From the NCBI GenBank assembly GCA_039024295.1, contig JBCDIQ010000063.1, forward strand, positions 1 to 19,142: a DNA stretch of 19,142 nucleotides. Reading direction: 5' to 3'. The notes under the pieces were generated by a model. It was not told the origin of the DNA. It searched no databases and worked only from the letters and a program-made list of their open reading frames with translations. Position numbers and translations under genes: made by a program. This document shows, piece by piece, positions 1 to 7,270 of the stretch (position 1 is the stretch's first letter; each line of letters starts with the position of its first letter). Origin of the DNA: JBCDIQ01 sp039024295 (lineage in GTDB: Bacteria > Bacteroidota > Bacteroidia > J057).

Positions 1-230
1 ATGTCTTCCTGGTCGAGCAGATCCGTCATTTCATCACGGCAGATCTTGGCATCTTCAGACCCTTTGAGGGCGGCAAGATTAAACCATTTGTGTGCAGCGA
101 CGCGGTCCTGCTCGCAATCAACCCCTTCGGCATAAGCTAAGCCGATATGGTGTAGCTCTTCTGCTGTGGCGGTTTGGGCATCCAAGCCAAATTCTGGAGC
201 AATATCCGTGGCCATATCTGAATAAGGCAT
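1..230 (-). CDS. Sel1-repeat (TPR-like) protein, N-terminal part, cut by window edge
   Basis: An open frame runs leftward from ATG at 230-228 to the window edge without a stop (76 codons seen). It opens MPYSDMATDIAPEFGLDAQT and contains a Sel1 pattern at about residues 25-62 (LHHIGLAYAEG, then AAHKWFNLAALKGSEDAK). Sel1 repeats are short helical hairpins that mediate protein contacts, so this is probably a scaffold protein, not an enzyme. I recall small proteins with this opening (ATDIAPEFGL, then HKWFNLAA) from Alphaproteobacteria, not from Bacteroidota. A TGAGGA ribosome site precedes the ATG. The gene lies in the segment left of the junction near 560, so it may not belong to the same genome as the rest of the window. 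The family is fairly sure; the taxonomic origin is from memory. Confidence 0.75.
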   Translation of the reverse strand, partial: MPYSDMATDIAPEFGLDAQTATAEELHHIGLAYAEGVDCEQDRVAAHKWFNLAALKGSEDAKICRDEMTDLLDQED

Positions 231-237
231 TGTTTTT

Positions 238-258
238 CCTCACATCTGTTTTGTGAGG
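238..258 (-). promoter_or_regulatory. Inverted repeat overlapping the ribosome site of the Sel1 gene
   Basis: CCTCAC (238-243) and GTGAGG (253-258) are perfect 6-bp inverted arms with a 9-nt loop. In the minus-strand transcript the downstream arm contains the GTGAGG that forms the TGAGGA ribosome site of the Sel1-repeat gene starting at 230. If folded, the hairpin would hide that site. This is seen in sequence only; the stem is short and the role is inference. Confidence 0.3.
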
Positions 259-414
259 TGCCCGGCCAGCTTCTTGTCCGGTCCGGGACACCCACCATCA
301 ACCGCCAACCCCTTGGCGATGACGTGAGAGTGCCGCACAGGCTTTGCGTTAAGGTTAACAGATAAATCCCTGAAATGGCAGAGGATTAATGCTAGGGCCT
401 AATCTGTTAAGGTC
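259..414. other. Intergenic stretch of the left segment with inverted repeats
   Basis: No gene is visible between the Sel1 gene and the ORF tail at 415. A GC-rich imperfect hairpin lies at about 257-293, with arms of the form GGTG-CCCGG-CC separated by about 12 bases. A perfect 9-bp inverted repeat, TTAACAGAT at 355-363 and ATCTGTTAA at 402-410, is separated by 38 bases. No T-run follows either structure, so neither is a clear intrinsic terminator. Confidence 0.4.
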
Positions 415-561
415 TCAGGCCGGATTGGTCTCTTCGGGCGTGTCCGCAGCCGACTCAGCCTCTGATGTTTCAGACGACGTCTTGCGACCTGTCCGTCGTG
501 CTAGCCATGTTACCCGTTCTTCAGCCTGCAAGAGCGCGGCGTCCAATGCGGCCATAGCCCT
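415..561 (-). pseudogene. C-terminal tail of an unidentified protein, 5' end lost at the junction
   Basis: A minus-strand frame reads leftward from the junction near 560 to TGA at 417-415. It opens with RAMAALDAALLQAEERVTW and ends in an acidic, Ser/Thr/Glu-rich tail closing with EETNPA. The codons are GC-rich like those of the Sel1 gene downstream on the same strand. An in-frame TGA sits at 564-562, just beyond the point where the Bacteroidota-like DNA begins, so the frame appears cut there. The ATG at 555-553 could serve as a start for a 46-residue protein, with GAAGGG a few bases upstream. I favour a truncated C-terminus because the plus-strand toxin frame is cut at the same spot. I do not recognise the family; the visible part looks helical or coiled-coil followed by a disordered tail. 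Confidence 0.45.
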
Positions 562-563
562 TC
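555..563. other. Junction between foreign-looking and Bacteroidota-like DNA
   Basis: The minus-strand ORF ending at 415 can be followed up only to 561 (stop at 564-562). The plus-strand toxin ORF can be followed back only to 558 (stop TAG at 555-557). Both lack their 5' ends and overlap only at 558-561, so the break lies within a few bases of 560. Left of it the sequence is GC-rich with an alphaproteobacterial-type Sel1 gene; right of it the sequence is more AT-rich. No terminal inverted repeat, target duplication, tRNA end or transposase is visible at the junction. Confidence 0.6.
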
Positions 564-881
564 AAAAAGGATGTCAAAAGGCTACAAAAAAAGTACAAGA
601 GCTTACCGGAAGACCTTGAGGTAGTCAAACAGGTTCTGTCTGTTAAGGGTGATGCTAGCCCCCCTTTTAGTTATACCATTAGTGGCCTTGGAATTGAAAC
701 TTGCGTGATCAAAGTGAAGAAAATAGCTTGCAAGTCGCTAAAAGGGAAAGGAGTAAACTCGGGCCTCAGATTGGTTTATGCATACTTTGAGGCACAGCAA
801 AAAATTGTCCACGTAGAGATTTATCATAAAAATGAAAAGGCAAATGAGGATAGGGAGAGAATCCTGTCAAGCTTTTCTTGA
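558..881 (+). pseudogene. RelE/ParE-superfamily toxin, 5'-truncated
   Basis: An open frame of 106 to 107 codons ends at TGA 879-881. It starts inside the fold, PFKKDVKRLQKKYKSLPEDL, continues with a conserved-looking centre (GLRLVYAYFE) and ends with VHVEIYHKNEKANEDRERI. That order (basic N-terminal helix, R in the central strand, final strand IYHK/IYDK then helix) is typical of RelE-type ribosome-dependent mRNA interferases. An in-frame TAG at 555-557 and no start codon mean that about ten N-terminal residues are missing. No antitoxin is next to it: upstream is the junction, and downstream the convergent gene ends only 3 bases away. It is probably inactive as present here, or an artefact of a misjoined contig. 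The family is well supported; I leave the symbol blank because relE and higB types cannot be separated by eye. Confidence 0.75.
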
Positions 882-884
882 GTA

Positions 885-1382
885 TCACTTAACCATTACC
901 TGCAAAGGCTGTGATTCCAGCCTCCCTACCCAAACACCGTATTCCTCCGCCAGAACATCAGACTTATTTTCGTAAATCGCTTTGAGATTCCCAACCAGGG
1001 ATTCCCCGTATAGGTCTGGAAAATTTTTCCATTGGGCATCGCCAAAATCCACTTCTAAGACCACGGTTTCTCCCGGTGGCAGTAGCCAGAAATCAGGAAA
1101 ATCTCCCTCCCATTTTCCAGGGTGCTTGCGTGTCATGGTCAAGGAGGTATTGCCCAGTTCCAGTATGAGGTATAGGTTAAAATATCCCCAGGAGTTCCAG
1201 TCTTTCCATAAGCGAATAGGTTCAGCACCTGTATTTCGAAGTAGTACATGAACCCTTTCATATCGGTCCAGGCTGATGAGTCGGTCCCCAGATGGGGTGG
1301 CAATTGGCACCACCAACTCCACCTGGAGTTGTCCAAAAACTCCCAGAGGAGCCAAAAGCAGGAAAAATATCAACCGATTCAT
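885..1382 (-). CDS. Small secreted protein, Ig-like beta-sandwich pattern
   Basis: 165 residues with a clear signal peptide (MNRLIFFLLLAPLGVFGQ, cleavage likely near residue 17-18), so exported to the periplasm or surface. The mature part has the order seen in small Ig-like exported domains: VHVLLRNTGAEPIRLW at about residues 44-59, a Trp/Tyr-rich middle, LLPPGETVVLEVDF at about 100-113, and a final VWVGRLESQPLQVMV. This suggests a beta-sandwich of the BsuPI-like kind, but I cannot name a family. Its ATG lies in the ATGA overlap with the stop of the DUF58 gene, so translation is probably coupled. Operons with DUF58 often encode Bat-type periplasmic proteins, and this may be a small partner of that sort (inference). 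The gene ends 3 bases from the convergent toxin remnant. Confidence 0.75.
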   Translation of the reverse strand: MNRLIFFLLLAPLGVFGQLQVELVVPIATPSGDRLISLDRYERVHVLLRNTGAEPIRLWKDWNSWGYFNLYLILELGNTSLTMTRKHPGKWEGDFPDFWLLPPGETVVLEVDFGDAQWKNFPDLYGESLVGNLKAIYENKSDVLAEEYGVWVGRLESQPLQVMVK

Positions 1383-2320
1383 TTGAGGCTTCTTCTTTTC
1401 ACAAGGTAATCCGTCAAAGCCTTGTCATAGGGAGTTGCGATGTCCAATTCTACAAAATCAATGTTGAATTCGTAGCATTTTTGCTTGAACTGCTGCTGGA
1501 ATTTCCGCATCATCTCCTGGTAAGTCCCCTTGATTTGATTGGGTTGCACCTCAATCCGCTCTCCACTTTCTAGGTCTTTCAAAATGATGGGACGGTTGGG
1601 GAATTCAAAATTGGCTTCGGTATTTCGGTCCAGGAGTTGAAAAACCAATACTTCGTGTTTTTGGTGACGGAGGTGCTGGAGGGCTTTGAACAACTGGTTG
1701 ATATCGTGATCGGGATTGAACAAATCCGTGATCAACACCACAAAAGATCGGCGATTGAATTTCAGGGCAACCTTATGTAGCACAGCCGCAGCAGCTGTTT
1801 TGTGGGTAAAAAAGTCAGAAGAGGCCGCTACCTCCTCCAGTTCTTTGAACATGGGAATGAGCCAGGAATACTTACTCTTTGCGGGAAAAGAAATGCGAAT
1901 GTCTTCATCAAACAAGGTCAGCCCAGCTGCGTCCCGCTGGCCAATCATTAAATACTGAAGGGAAGCCGCCAAGTATGCGCCATATTCTAATTTCGTGAGG
2001 GTGGTGATCCCTTTTCCAGGTTGTGGGTATCGCATGGAATCACTCACATCCATGACCACATGACAACGTAGGTTGGTCTCTTCCTCATAGCGTTTGGAAA
2101 ACAATTTATCTGTCTTTGCATATACCTTCCAGTCTACGTTGCGGAGGGATTCTCCAGAATTATAAGGCCTGTGCTCAGCAAACTCCACCGAAAATCCATG
2201 ATAAGGACTTCGGTGCATTCCTGTAATGAACCCCTCTACAATGAGCTTCGCCTTGATTTCAATGTTCTTTAGTTTACTGACCACCAGAGGGTCAAGGTAT
2301 TTTATGGGCTGACGAGTCAT
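1379..2320 (-). CDS. DUF58 family protein with von Willebrand factor A fold
   Basis: 313 residues with the DUF58 signature EHRPYNSGESLRNVDWKVYA at residues 49-68. It is followed by a VWA-type metal site: D91-V-S93-D-S95 (the DxSxS motif) and the second site Asp in VLITD at about residue 199. There is no signal peptide. Such proteins usually work with a MoxR AAA+ ATPase and with Bat VWA proteins, in complex assembly or envelope stress tolerance. No MoxR gene lies in the window, since the neighbour is a glucosidase 30 bases upstream. The downstream secreted-protein gene overlaps the stop by 4 bases. The start is the first ATG and gives the usual N-terminus for the family. The family is sure; the biological role is not. 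Confidence 0.9.
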   Translation of the reverse strand: MTRQPIKYLDPLVVSKLKNIEIKAKLIVEGFITGMHRSPYHGFSVEFAEHRPYNSGESLRNVDWKVYAKTDKLFSKRYEEETNLRCHVVMDVSDSMRYPQPGKGITTLTKLEYGAYLAASLQYLMIGQRDAAGLTLFDEDIRISFPAKSKYSWLIPMFKELEEVAASSDFFTHKTAAAAVLHKVALKFNRRSFVVLITDLFNPDHDINQLFKALQHLRHQKHEVLVFQLLDRNTEANFEFPNRPIILKDLESGERIEVQPNQIKGTYQEMMRKFQQQFKQKCYEFNIDFVELDIATPYDKALTDYLVKRRSLK

Positions 2321-2350
2321 GAAAGAGATTGATTTATGACAAAACGAACG

Positions 2351-5050
2351 CTACAACAGGAGAGAAGTAGGAGAAGGCTCGGTTTCTTCTTCTTTAGGCT
2401 GGCTGTACAACAGATTCGCCACAAGGCCCGTCCATCCAGTCTGATGAGATGCCCCTACCCCGCGACCATTATCTCCGTGAAAATACTCATAAAAGAGGAT
2501 ATAATCGCGGAAATGAGGGTCCTCCTGGAATTTTTCAGAAGTACCATAGACGGGGCGCCTTCCTTCTTCATCCTTGCTAAACAAACGAATAAGTCGCTGA
2601 ACAAGTTCATCTGCAATTTCCCGGAGCGAATGGTGCTTCTTGGAGCCTGTGGGATACTCTATCTGGAACTCGTCTCCGTAGTATTTATGAAATTTATACA
2701 ACGACTCAATCAGGAGGTAATTCATTGGGAACCAGACCGGCCCTCGCCAGTTAGAATTACCCCCAAAAAAGTCTGAATCAGATTCTGCAGGCAGGTACTG
2801 CACCACAAAATCATTGTCATTTGCGTGGAACACATAGGGATGCTCCAGGTGATACCGGGAAAGGGCACGTATGCCATGGTCAGAGAGGAATTCTGTTTCA
2901 TCCAGCATGCGCGTTAGGAGCTTTTTCATCCGGTGCCTCCGCACGAGGGCCAGCAGGTGCATATCCCCTTTACCGGGAACTTTCCAGCGAGAAACAAGGT
3001 TGGCGAGCTCTGGCCTGTTTTCCAGCACCCATTCCATGTGGGCAGTGAACTCTGGCATGTCCTTCAGCAAGTTTTCCTGGAGTACCTCTACTGCAAACAA
3101 GGGGGTAAGGCCCACCATTGAGCGAACTTTTAGCTGTATTTTTTCACCGCTAGGCAGGTTCAGGACATCGTAGAAAAAGTTGTCTTCATCGTCCCAAATA
3201 TTGATCCCCTCATCAGCGATGTTGGCCATGGCCCCGGCAATGTACAGGAAGTGTTCAAAGAACTTGGCGGCCATGTGCTGGTAAATGGGGTTTTCCTTGG
3301 CCAGCTCCAGGGAAATGCGCAACAAGTTTAGGCTGTACATCGCCATCCAGCTTGTGCCATCCGCCTGCTCGATGTAGCCTCCTGTAGGAAGCTGGGCACT
3401 GCGGTCAAATACCCCAATATTATCCAATCCCAGGAAGCCTCCCTGGAACACGTTTTTCCCTTCCCGGTCTTTTCGGTTTACCCACCAGGTAAAATTCAGC
3501 AAGAGCTTATGGAATATTCGTTCGAGAAACCCTCGGTCTCCTTTTCCCCCATTTTGCTCTTTGTCAATCTGGTACACCCGCCAAGTGGCCCATGCATGCA
3601 CAGGAGGGTTTACATCACTGAAGTTCCACTCATAGGCTGGTAATTGTCCGTTGGGATGCATGTAGGCATCGGTGATGAACAATACCAGCTGTTCTTTGGC
3701 AAATTCAGCATCAAGTTCCGCAAGGGGAATACAATGAAACGCCAGGTCCCAGGCTGCATACCAGGGGTATTCCCACTTGTCAGGCATGGAAATAATATCC
3801 GAATTGTGCAGGTGCATCCACTCATGGTTACGTCCATGGTGGCGAACGGGTGGTGGCTCAGGATAGGTAGTATCTCCTGAAAGCCATTTGGGAACATCGT
3901 AATAGTAAAATTGCTTGGTCCACAACATCCCGGCATAGGCTTGCCGTTGGATATTTCGGAGGTCAGGATCGTTGATGCCTTCTTGTAGCTCCTGGTAAAA
4001 CTCGTTTGCTTCCTGCAACCGGGTATCCATGGTGTAATCAAACCCAGAAAACGGATCCAACCGACCAGAAGGGCCCAGACGAAGCCGAATGCTTTTATGC
4101 CCTCCAGCAGGTACCACGAGGTTGTAAAAGGCAGATGCTTTGGTCCCAATCGCCTGACCACCGTCAGGCTTTATGAACACAGCGTCGGGATTTCCATTCA
4201 CCAGAAAGTCATTTATTCCATCCTTGTAAAACCCTTTGGCTACAGGCTCCTGGTAAAGGCGGGTCCGGTTGGTTTCATTTTCACAAAATAACAAATCGGG
4301 GCCTTCCTTGCAGTACAAACTGAGCTTGGGAAGGGCTCGATGCTGGATGTCAATTACGCCTGGATGAAAAGATTCTAACTTAGGTTTGTATTCGTCTCCC
4401 CCCCACTCCCAAGTATTTCGGAACCATAAGGTAGGCAGCACACATAGAGGCGCATCCTCAGGCCCACGGTTATGCACCAGAATCCGAATGAGGATATCCT
4501 CTTCAGATGCCTTGGCATATTCCACGAATACATCAAAATATTCATTGCTGTCAAAAATACCGGTATCAATCAACTCAAACTCAGGCTCCAACCTCCCACG
4601 GCTTGTATTTTCCCCTACCAATTCTCCATATGGAAATGCCTTTTGAGGGTACTTATATAGCATCTTCATGTAGGAATGAGAAGGGGTGTTGTCGAGGTAA
4701 TAGTAATATTCTTTCACATCCTCTCCATGGTTGCCCTCATGGCCTGTTAGTCCATACAGCCGTTCTTTCAGGATAGAATCCTGGTGGTTCCACAAGCCCA
4801 GGCTGAAACACAATAACTGGTTCTCTTCAGAAATCCCTGCGATGCCTTCTTCTCCCCAACGAAATGCTTTGCTGCGCGCCAGGTCATGGGTCAGGTACCC
4901 CCACGCATTGCCATCCGTGCTGTAATCCTCCCGGACCGTCCCCCACTGACGCTCGGAAAGATAGGGCCCCCATTTTCGCCATTCACGAATCCCGGCATTG
5001 GCTTCTGAAAGCCGTTTAAACTCCTGCGAGGTACGTTGGTTTTTTCCCAT
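2351..5050 (-). CDS. GH63-like (MGH1-type) glucosidase
   Basis: 899 residues, the usual length for the large bacterial proteins annotated as glucosidase with a GH63 C-terminal (alpha/alpha)6 barrel. After the family-like opening (WRKWGPYLSERQWGTVREDY at residues 24-43) comes a beta-rich N-terminal half, then the barrel from about 360. Candidate catalytic residues are Asp435 in WYAAWDLAFH (acid) and Glu855 in FYEYFHGDNGRG before QTGWTGLV (base), assigned by analogy with the GH63/GH37 clan. NSNWRGPVWFPMNY is the expected substrate-site motif. No signal peptide is seen, so it is probably cytoplasmic. The likely role is trimming alpha-linked glucose from an oligosaccharide or glucosylated small molecule; the substrate cannot be read from sequence. 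It is first in a minus-strand operon with the DUF58 gene 30 bases on. Confidence 0.88.
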   Translation of the reverse strand: MGKNQRTSQEFKRLSEANAGIREWRKWGPYLSERQWGTVREDYSTDGNAWGYLTHDLARSKAFRWGEEGIAGISEENQLLCFSLGLWNHQDSILKERLYGLTGHEGNHGEDVKEYYYYLDNTPSHSYMKMLYKYPQKAFPYGELVGENTSRGRLEPEFELIDTGIFDSNEYFDVFVEYAKASEEDILIRILVHNRGPEDAPLCVLPTLWFRNTWEWGGDEYKPKLESFHPGVIDIQHRALPKLSLYCKEGPDLLFCENETNRTRLYQEPVAKGFYKDGINDFLVNGNPDAVFIKPDGGQAIGTKASAFYNLVVPAGGHKSIRLRLGPSGRLDPFSGFDYTMDTRLQEANEFYQELQEGINDPDLRNIQRQAYAGMLWTKQFYYYDVPKWLSGDTTYPEPPPVRHHGRNHEWMHLHNSDIISMPDKWEYPWYAAWDLAFHCIPLAELDAEFAKEQLVLFITDAYMHPNGQLPAYEWNFSDVNPPVHAWATWRVYQIDKEQNGGKGDRGFLERIFHKLLLNFTWWVNRKDREGKNVFQGGFLGLDNIGVFDRSAQLPTGGYIEQADGTSWMAMYSLNLLRISLELAKENPIYQHMAAKFFEHFLYIAGAMANIADEGINIWDDEDNFFYDVLNLPSGEKIQLKVRSMVGLTPLFAVEVLQENLLKDMPEFTAHMEWVLENRPELANLVSRWKVPGKGDMHLLALVRRHRMKKLLTRMLDETEFLSDHGIRALSRYHLEHPYVFHANDNDFVVQYLPAESDSDFFGGNSNWRGPVWFPMNYLLIESLYKFHKYYGDEFQIEYPTGSKKHHSLREIADELVQRLIRLFSKDEEGRRPVYGTSEKFQEDPHFRDYILFYEYFHGDNGRGVGASHQTGWTGLVANLLYSQPKEEETEPSPTSLLL

Positions 5051-5060
5051 ACTGAAGGTC

Positions 5061-5068
5061 CAAAGTTA
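5061..5068 (-). promoter_or_regulatory. Bacteroidota-type -7 element for the glucosidase operon
   Basis: Read on the minus strand, 5068-5061 is TAACTTTG, an exact match to the TAnnTTTG element. Only ten bases separate it from the ATG at 5050, so transcription would begin about 5-6 bases before the start codon. The -33 position has only a partial match (TTTT at 5089-5086). This is a candidate only. Confidence 0.4.
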
Positions 5069-5119
5069 GCGCGTAAATTTAGGTGAAAACCCTAAAATGA
5101 CAAGCCACTTCCCCGAATG

Positions 5120-5140
5120 GATGTAACATTGATGTAACAT
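5120..5140. repeat. Twin 9-bp palindromes, candidate operator
   Basis: GATGTAACAT occurs at 5120-5129 and again at 5131-5140, so the period is 11 bases, about one helical turn. Each copy contains ATGT-A-ACAT, a perfect palindrome around a central A. A related CATGTACA follows at about 5155-5162. Two dyads on the same helix face between divergent genes fit cooperative binding by a dimeric regulator. The regulator is unknown. Confidence 0.45.
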
Positions 5141-5223
5141 CATTCCTCTATTTTCATGTACAGGGGAAGACCGAGGGCTAAAAATCCCACCTCTTTAAGC
5201 CATATTAAGCGATTTTAGCGGTT

Positions 5224-5254
5224 TTTGATTAGATTTAATAATTCATATACTTTG
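5224..5254 (+). promoter_or_regulatory. Candidate promoter of the acyltransferase gene
   Basis: TTTG at 5224-5227 and TATACTTTG at 5246-5254 are separated by 18 bases. The second element has TA and TTTG but with spacing off by one base from TAnnTTTG. The start would be near 5260, leaving a leader of about 120 bases before the ATG at 5383. Moderate to weak support. Confidence 0.3.
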
Positions 5255-5382
5255 CTTAATAACAAGTTTACCTCAAGTTCTTATTCTTGAATTTACCCTG
5301 TTAATTTAAACCTTCGTTTTGGCAATTGAATTGGCACTGCAATTTCTCTTATTTTCGCAGTCCATTACCTATAGAGTTACTT

Positions 5383-7146
5383 ATGTCGAAGCTCATTACA
5401 AAACCTGCATATATTGAAGCCGTTAGCTTGAAAAAGTATAAAATGGCGGGTGCAGCACGTCCCCTAATGAAGCTCACAGGGGTAGACCGTATCAATGAGA
5501 TCTGTGAGCAACTTGATTCGCCAGACGAGCGAGCTTTTGTGGATGGTTTTTTTTCTGCGCTGGATATACAGATTGAATTTGATACCAGGGAGTTAAGGAA
5601 TGTTCCCTCCAGCGGAGCATTTATTAGCATTGCGAACCATCCGTTTGGTATTTTGGATGGCATGATCCTGCTGAAATTGCTGTTAGATCGACGACCGGAT
5701 TATAAGCTTGGAGGTAATTTGTTGCTTCAACAAATTGATCCTTTACAAAATTTTTTATTAAAGCCTTCCTCTCCATCAGCAAATGAACTTAGTTTTGAAC
5801 ATCCTGATGTAACCAATCAACTAAGGGATCATTTAGTTCAAGGAAATGGACTGGGCATTTTTCCGTCTGGAGTAGTCTCATCCTTCCGGCCTAGCCAGGG
5901 AGGTGTGGTAGACCCGATGTGGGACCGTTACGCCATAAAATTCATCCGCCATTCAAAGGTGCCAGTTGTTCCCATATTTGTACAAGGAGGAAATAGTGCC
6001 GTATTTCAGCTGATGAGTATGTTTCATCCTTCTCTGCAAAAGCTCGCCATGCCCAAGGAGACTTTGAGAAAGCAAAACAGCAGCATCAAAGTACGAATAG
6101 GGAAACCAATTTCAGTAGAGGATTTGAGCAGCGTAAAAACCAACTCACGCCTCAGCAGGTACCTGCGTGCGAGGACTTACTCCCTCGGCTCTGCCCTCAA
6201 GGTAAAACCATTTTTCAACAATGAACAAGTGACTGTTTCCCACAACCACATTCAAGATATTGCCCCTGCAGTAGATTTGGCACATATTCAAAAGGAAATT
6301 GATCACCTTCGTGATTCTGGTTCTCGGTATGTCCAACATCAAGGGTTCGAAGGCTTTATTGCCGAGGCTACCCAGGTGCCAAACTTGCTTCAGGAAATTG
6401 GCCGTCAGCGTGAAATCACTTTTCGTGCAGTAGGAGAAGGTACCAATCAGGCATCAGACCTGGATGAGTATGACCTGTATTATTACCACCTGATTTTGTG
6501 GGACAACGAATCCAAAAAAGTTGCAGGTTCCTATCGATTGGGCAAAGGGGATGAAATCATCACCAAATATGGGCTCCGGGGCTTCTACACCCACAGCCTA
6601 TTCAAAATCAAGCGAAAGTTTGGCAATATCATGTCAAAAGCTGTGGAACTCGGGCGGTCTTTTATTGCCCAAGAATACCAGCGAAAGCGGATGCCACTAT
6701 TTCTTCTTTGGCGTGGCATCAATGTGTTTTTGGAGCGTCACCCTGATATGCGCTACCTGGTAGGACCGGTCAGTATCAGCAATAGCTACTCACGCCTTTC
6801 GCGCTCCTTTATCGTGGCGTACATCAAGCAGTTTTATTTTGACAACAAACTCTCCAAGCTAGTCAAACCCCGGAAAAAATTCCGAACCAAATTTGCAGAA
6901 CGCGAAGTTGCTTCCCTCATGGAAGGCATGACGCCAGACCTCCACAAGGCCGATGATGTCATTTCCAGTCTGGAACCTTCCCGCTTCAAAATGCCGGTAT
7001 TGATCAAGAAGTACATCCACCAAAATGCTCGGATCATTGCGTTTAATGTTGATCCCAATTTCAATGATGCCTTGGATGGGTTTATGATTTTGGATTTGGA
7101 CAATTTACCTCAGGCCACGCTTGATGGATTGTCAAGGCTACAATAA
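5383..7146 (+). CDS. olsF: OlsF-like bifunctional acyltransferase (aminolipid synthesis)
   Basis: 587 residues with two acyltransferase domains. Residues 60-300 are a PlsC-type LPLAT domain: NHPFGILDG with H86 and D92, then GIFPSG at 158-163 and VPVVPIFVQGG at 193-203. Residues about 340-520 are the OlsB/hemolysin-type GNAT domain: FRAVGEGT at 347-354, VAGSYRLG at 380-387, ELGRSFI from 422 and YLVGPVSIS from 458. This fusion order (O-acyl then N-acyl transfer) matches OlsF, known from Serratia and Flavobacterium. OlsF makes ornithine lipids by N-acylating the amino acid and then O-acylating the 3-hydroxy fatty acid; glycine lipids are an alternative product in this phylum. It should act at the inner membrane face. 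I start it at ATG 5383 because the only longer frame begins at a TTG (5326) and adds residues unlike the family. It stands alone. Confidence 0.8.
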   Translation: MSKLITKPAYIEAVSLKKYKMAGAARPLMKLTGVDRINEICEQLDSPDERAFVDGFFSALDIQIEFDTRELRNVPSSGAFISIANHPFGILDGMILLKLLLDRRPDYKLGGNLLLQQIDPLQNFLLKPSSPSANELSFEHPDVTNQLRDHLVQGNGLGIFPSGVVSSFRPSQGGVVDPMWDRYAIKFIRHSKVPVVPIFVQGGNSAVFQLMSMFHPSLQKLAMPKETLRKQNSSIKVRIGKPISVEDLSSVKTNSRLSRYLRARTYSLGSALKVKPFFNNEQVTVSHNHIQDIAPAVDLAHIQKEIDHLRDSGSRYVQHQGFEGFIAEATQVPNLLQEIGRQREITFRAVGEGTNQASDLDEYDLYYYHLILWDNESKKVAGSYRLGKGDEIITKYGLRGFYTHSLFKIKRKFGNIMSKAVELGRSFIAQEYQRKRMPLFLLWRGINVFLERHPDMRYLVGPVSISNSYSRLSRSFIVAYIKQFYFDNKLSKLVKPRKKFRTKFAEREVASLMEGMTPDLHKADDVISSLEPSRFKMPVLIKKYIHQNARIIAFNVDPNFNDALDGFMILDLDNLPQATLDGLSRLQ

Positions 7147-7270
7147 GCCGCATGTTTAATTATCACCCAACTTGTTCAACCCCGTTTTGCCTACATAAAG
7201 TACTTCGACCAGGACGTTGCCTTTGCATGGATTGACATAAATCATCCATCAAAATGAGGGTTTTCTCACC

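Larger units (their letters stand above)
5051..5382. other. Divergent control region between the glucosidase and acyltransferase genes
   Basis: 332 bases without a coding frame I can support. It holds a TAnnTTTG element facing the glucosidase (5068-5061), a twin palindrome at 5120-5140, and an AT-rich tract with a TTTG / TACTTTG pair facing the acyltransferase (5224-5254). The two transcription units leave in opposite directions, so the palindromes could act on either or both. Confidence 0.6.

Noticed and set aside
389..619. Plus-strand ORF of 76 codons crossing the junction
   Set aside because: It overlaps the toxin frame out of phase and joins two unrelated segments; its product shows no domain.
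3610..4161. Long ORFs inside the glucosidase gene (for example 183 codons in another frame)
   Set aside because: They are shadows of a well-supported gene and show no domain of their own.
5326..5382. N-terminal extension of the acyltransferase from a TTG
   Set aside because: The extra 19 residues are unlike the family, and ATG 5383 gives the expected N-terminus.
7231..7240. TTGACA as a classical -35 box for adk
   Set aside because: No matching -10 at the right distance, and Bacteroidota primary sigma factors do not normally use this consensus.
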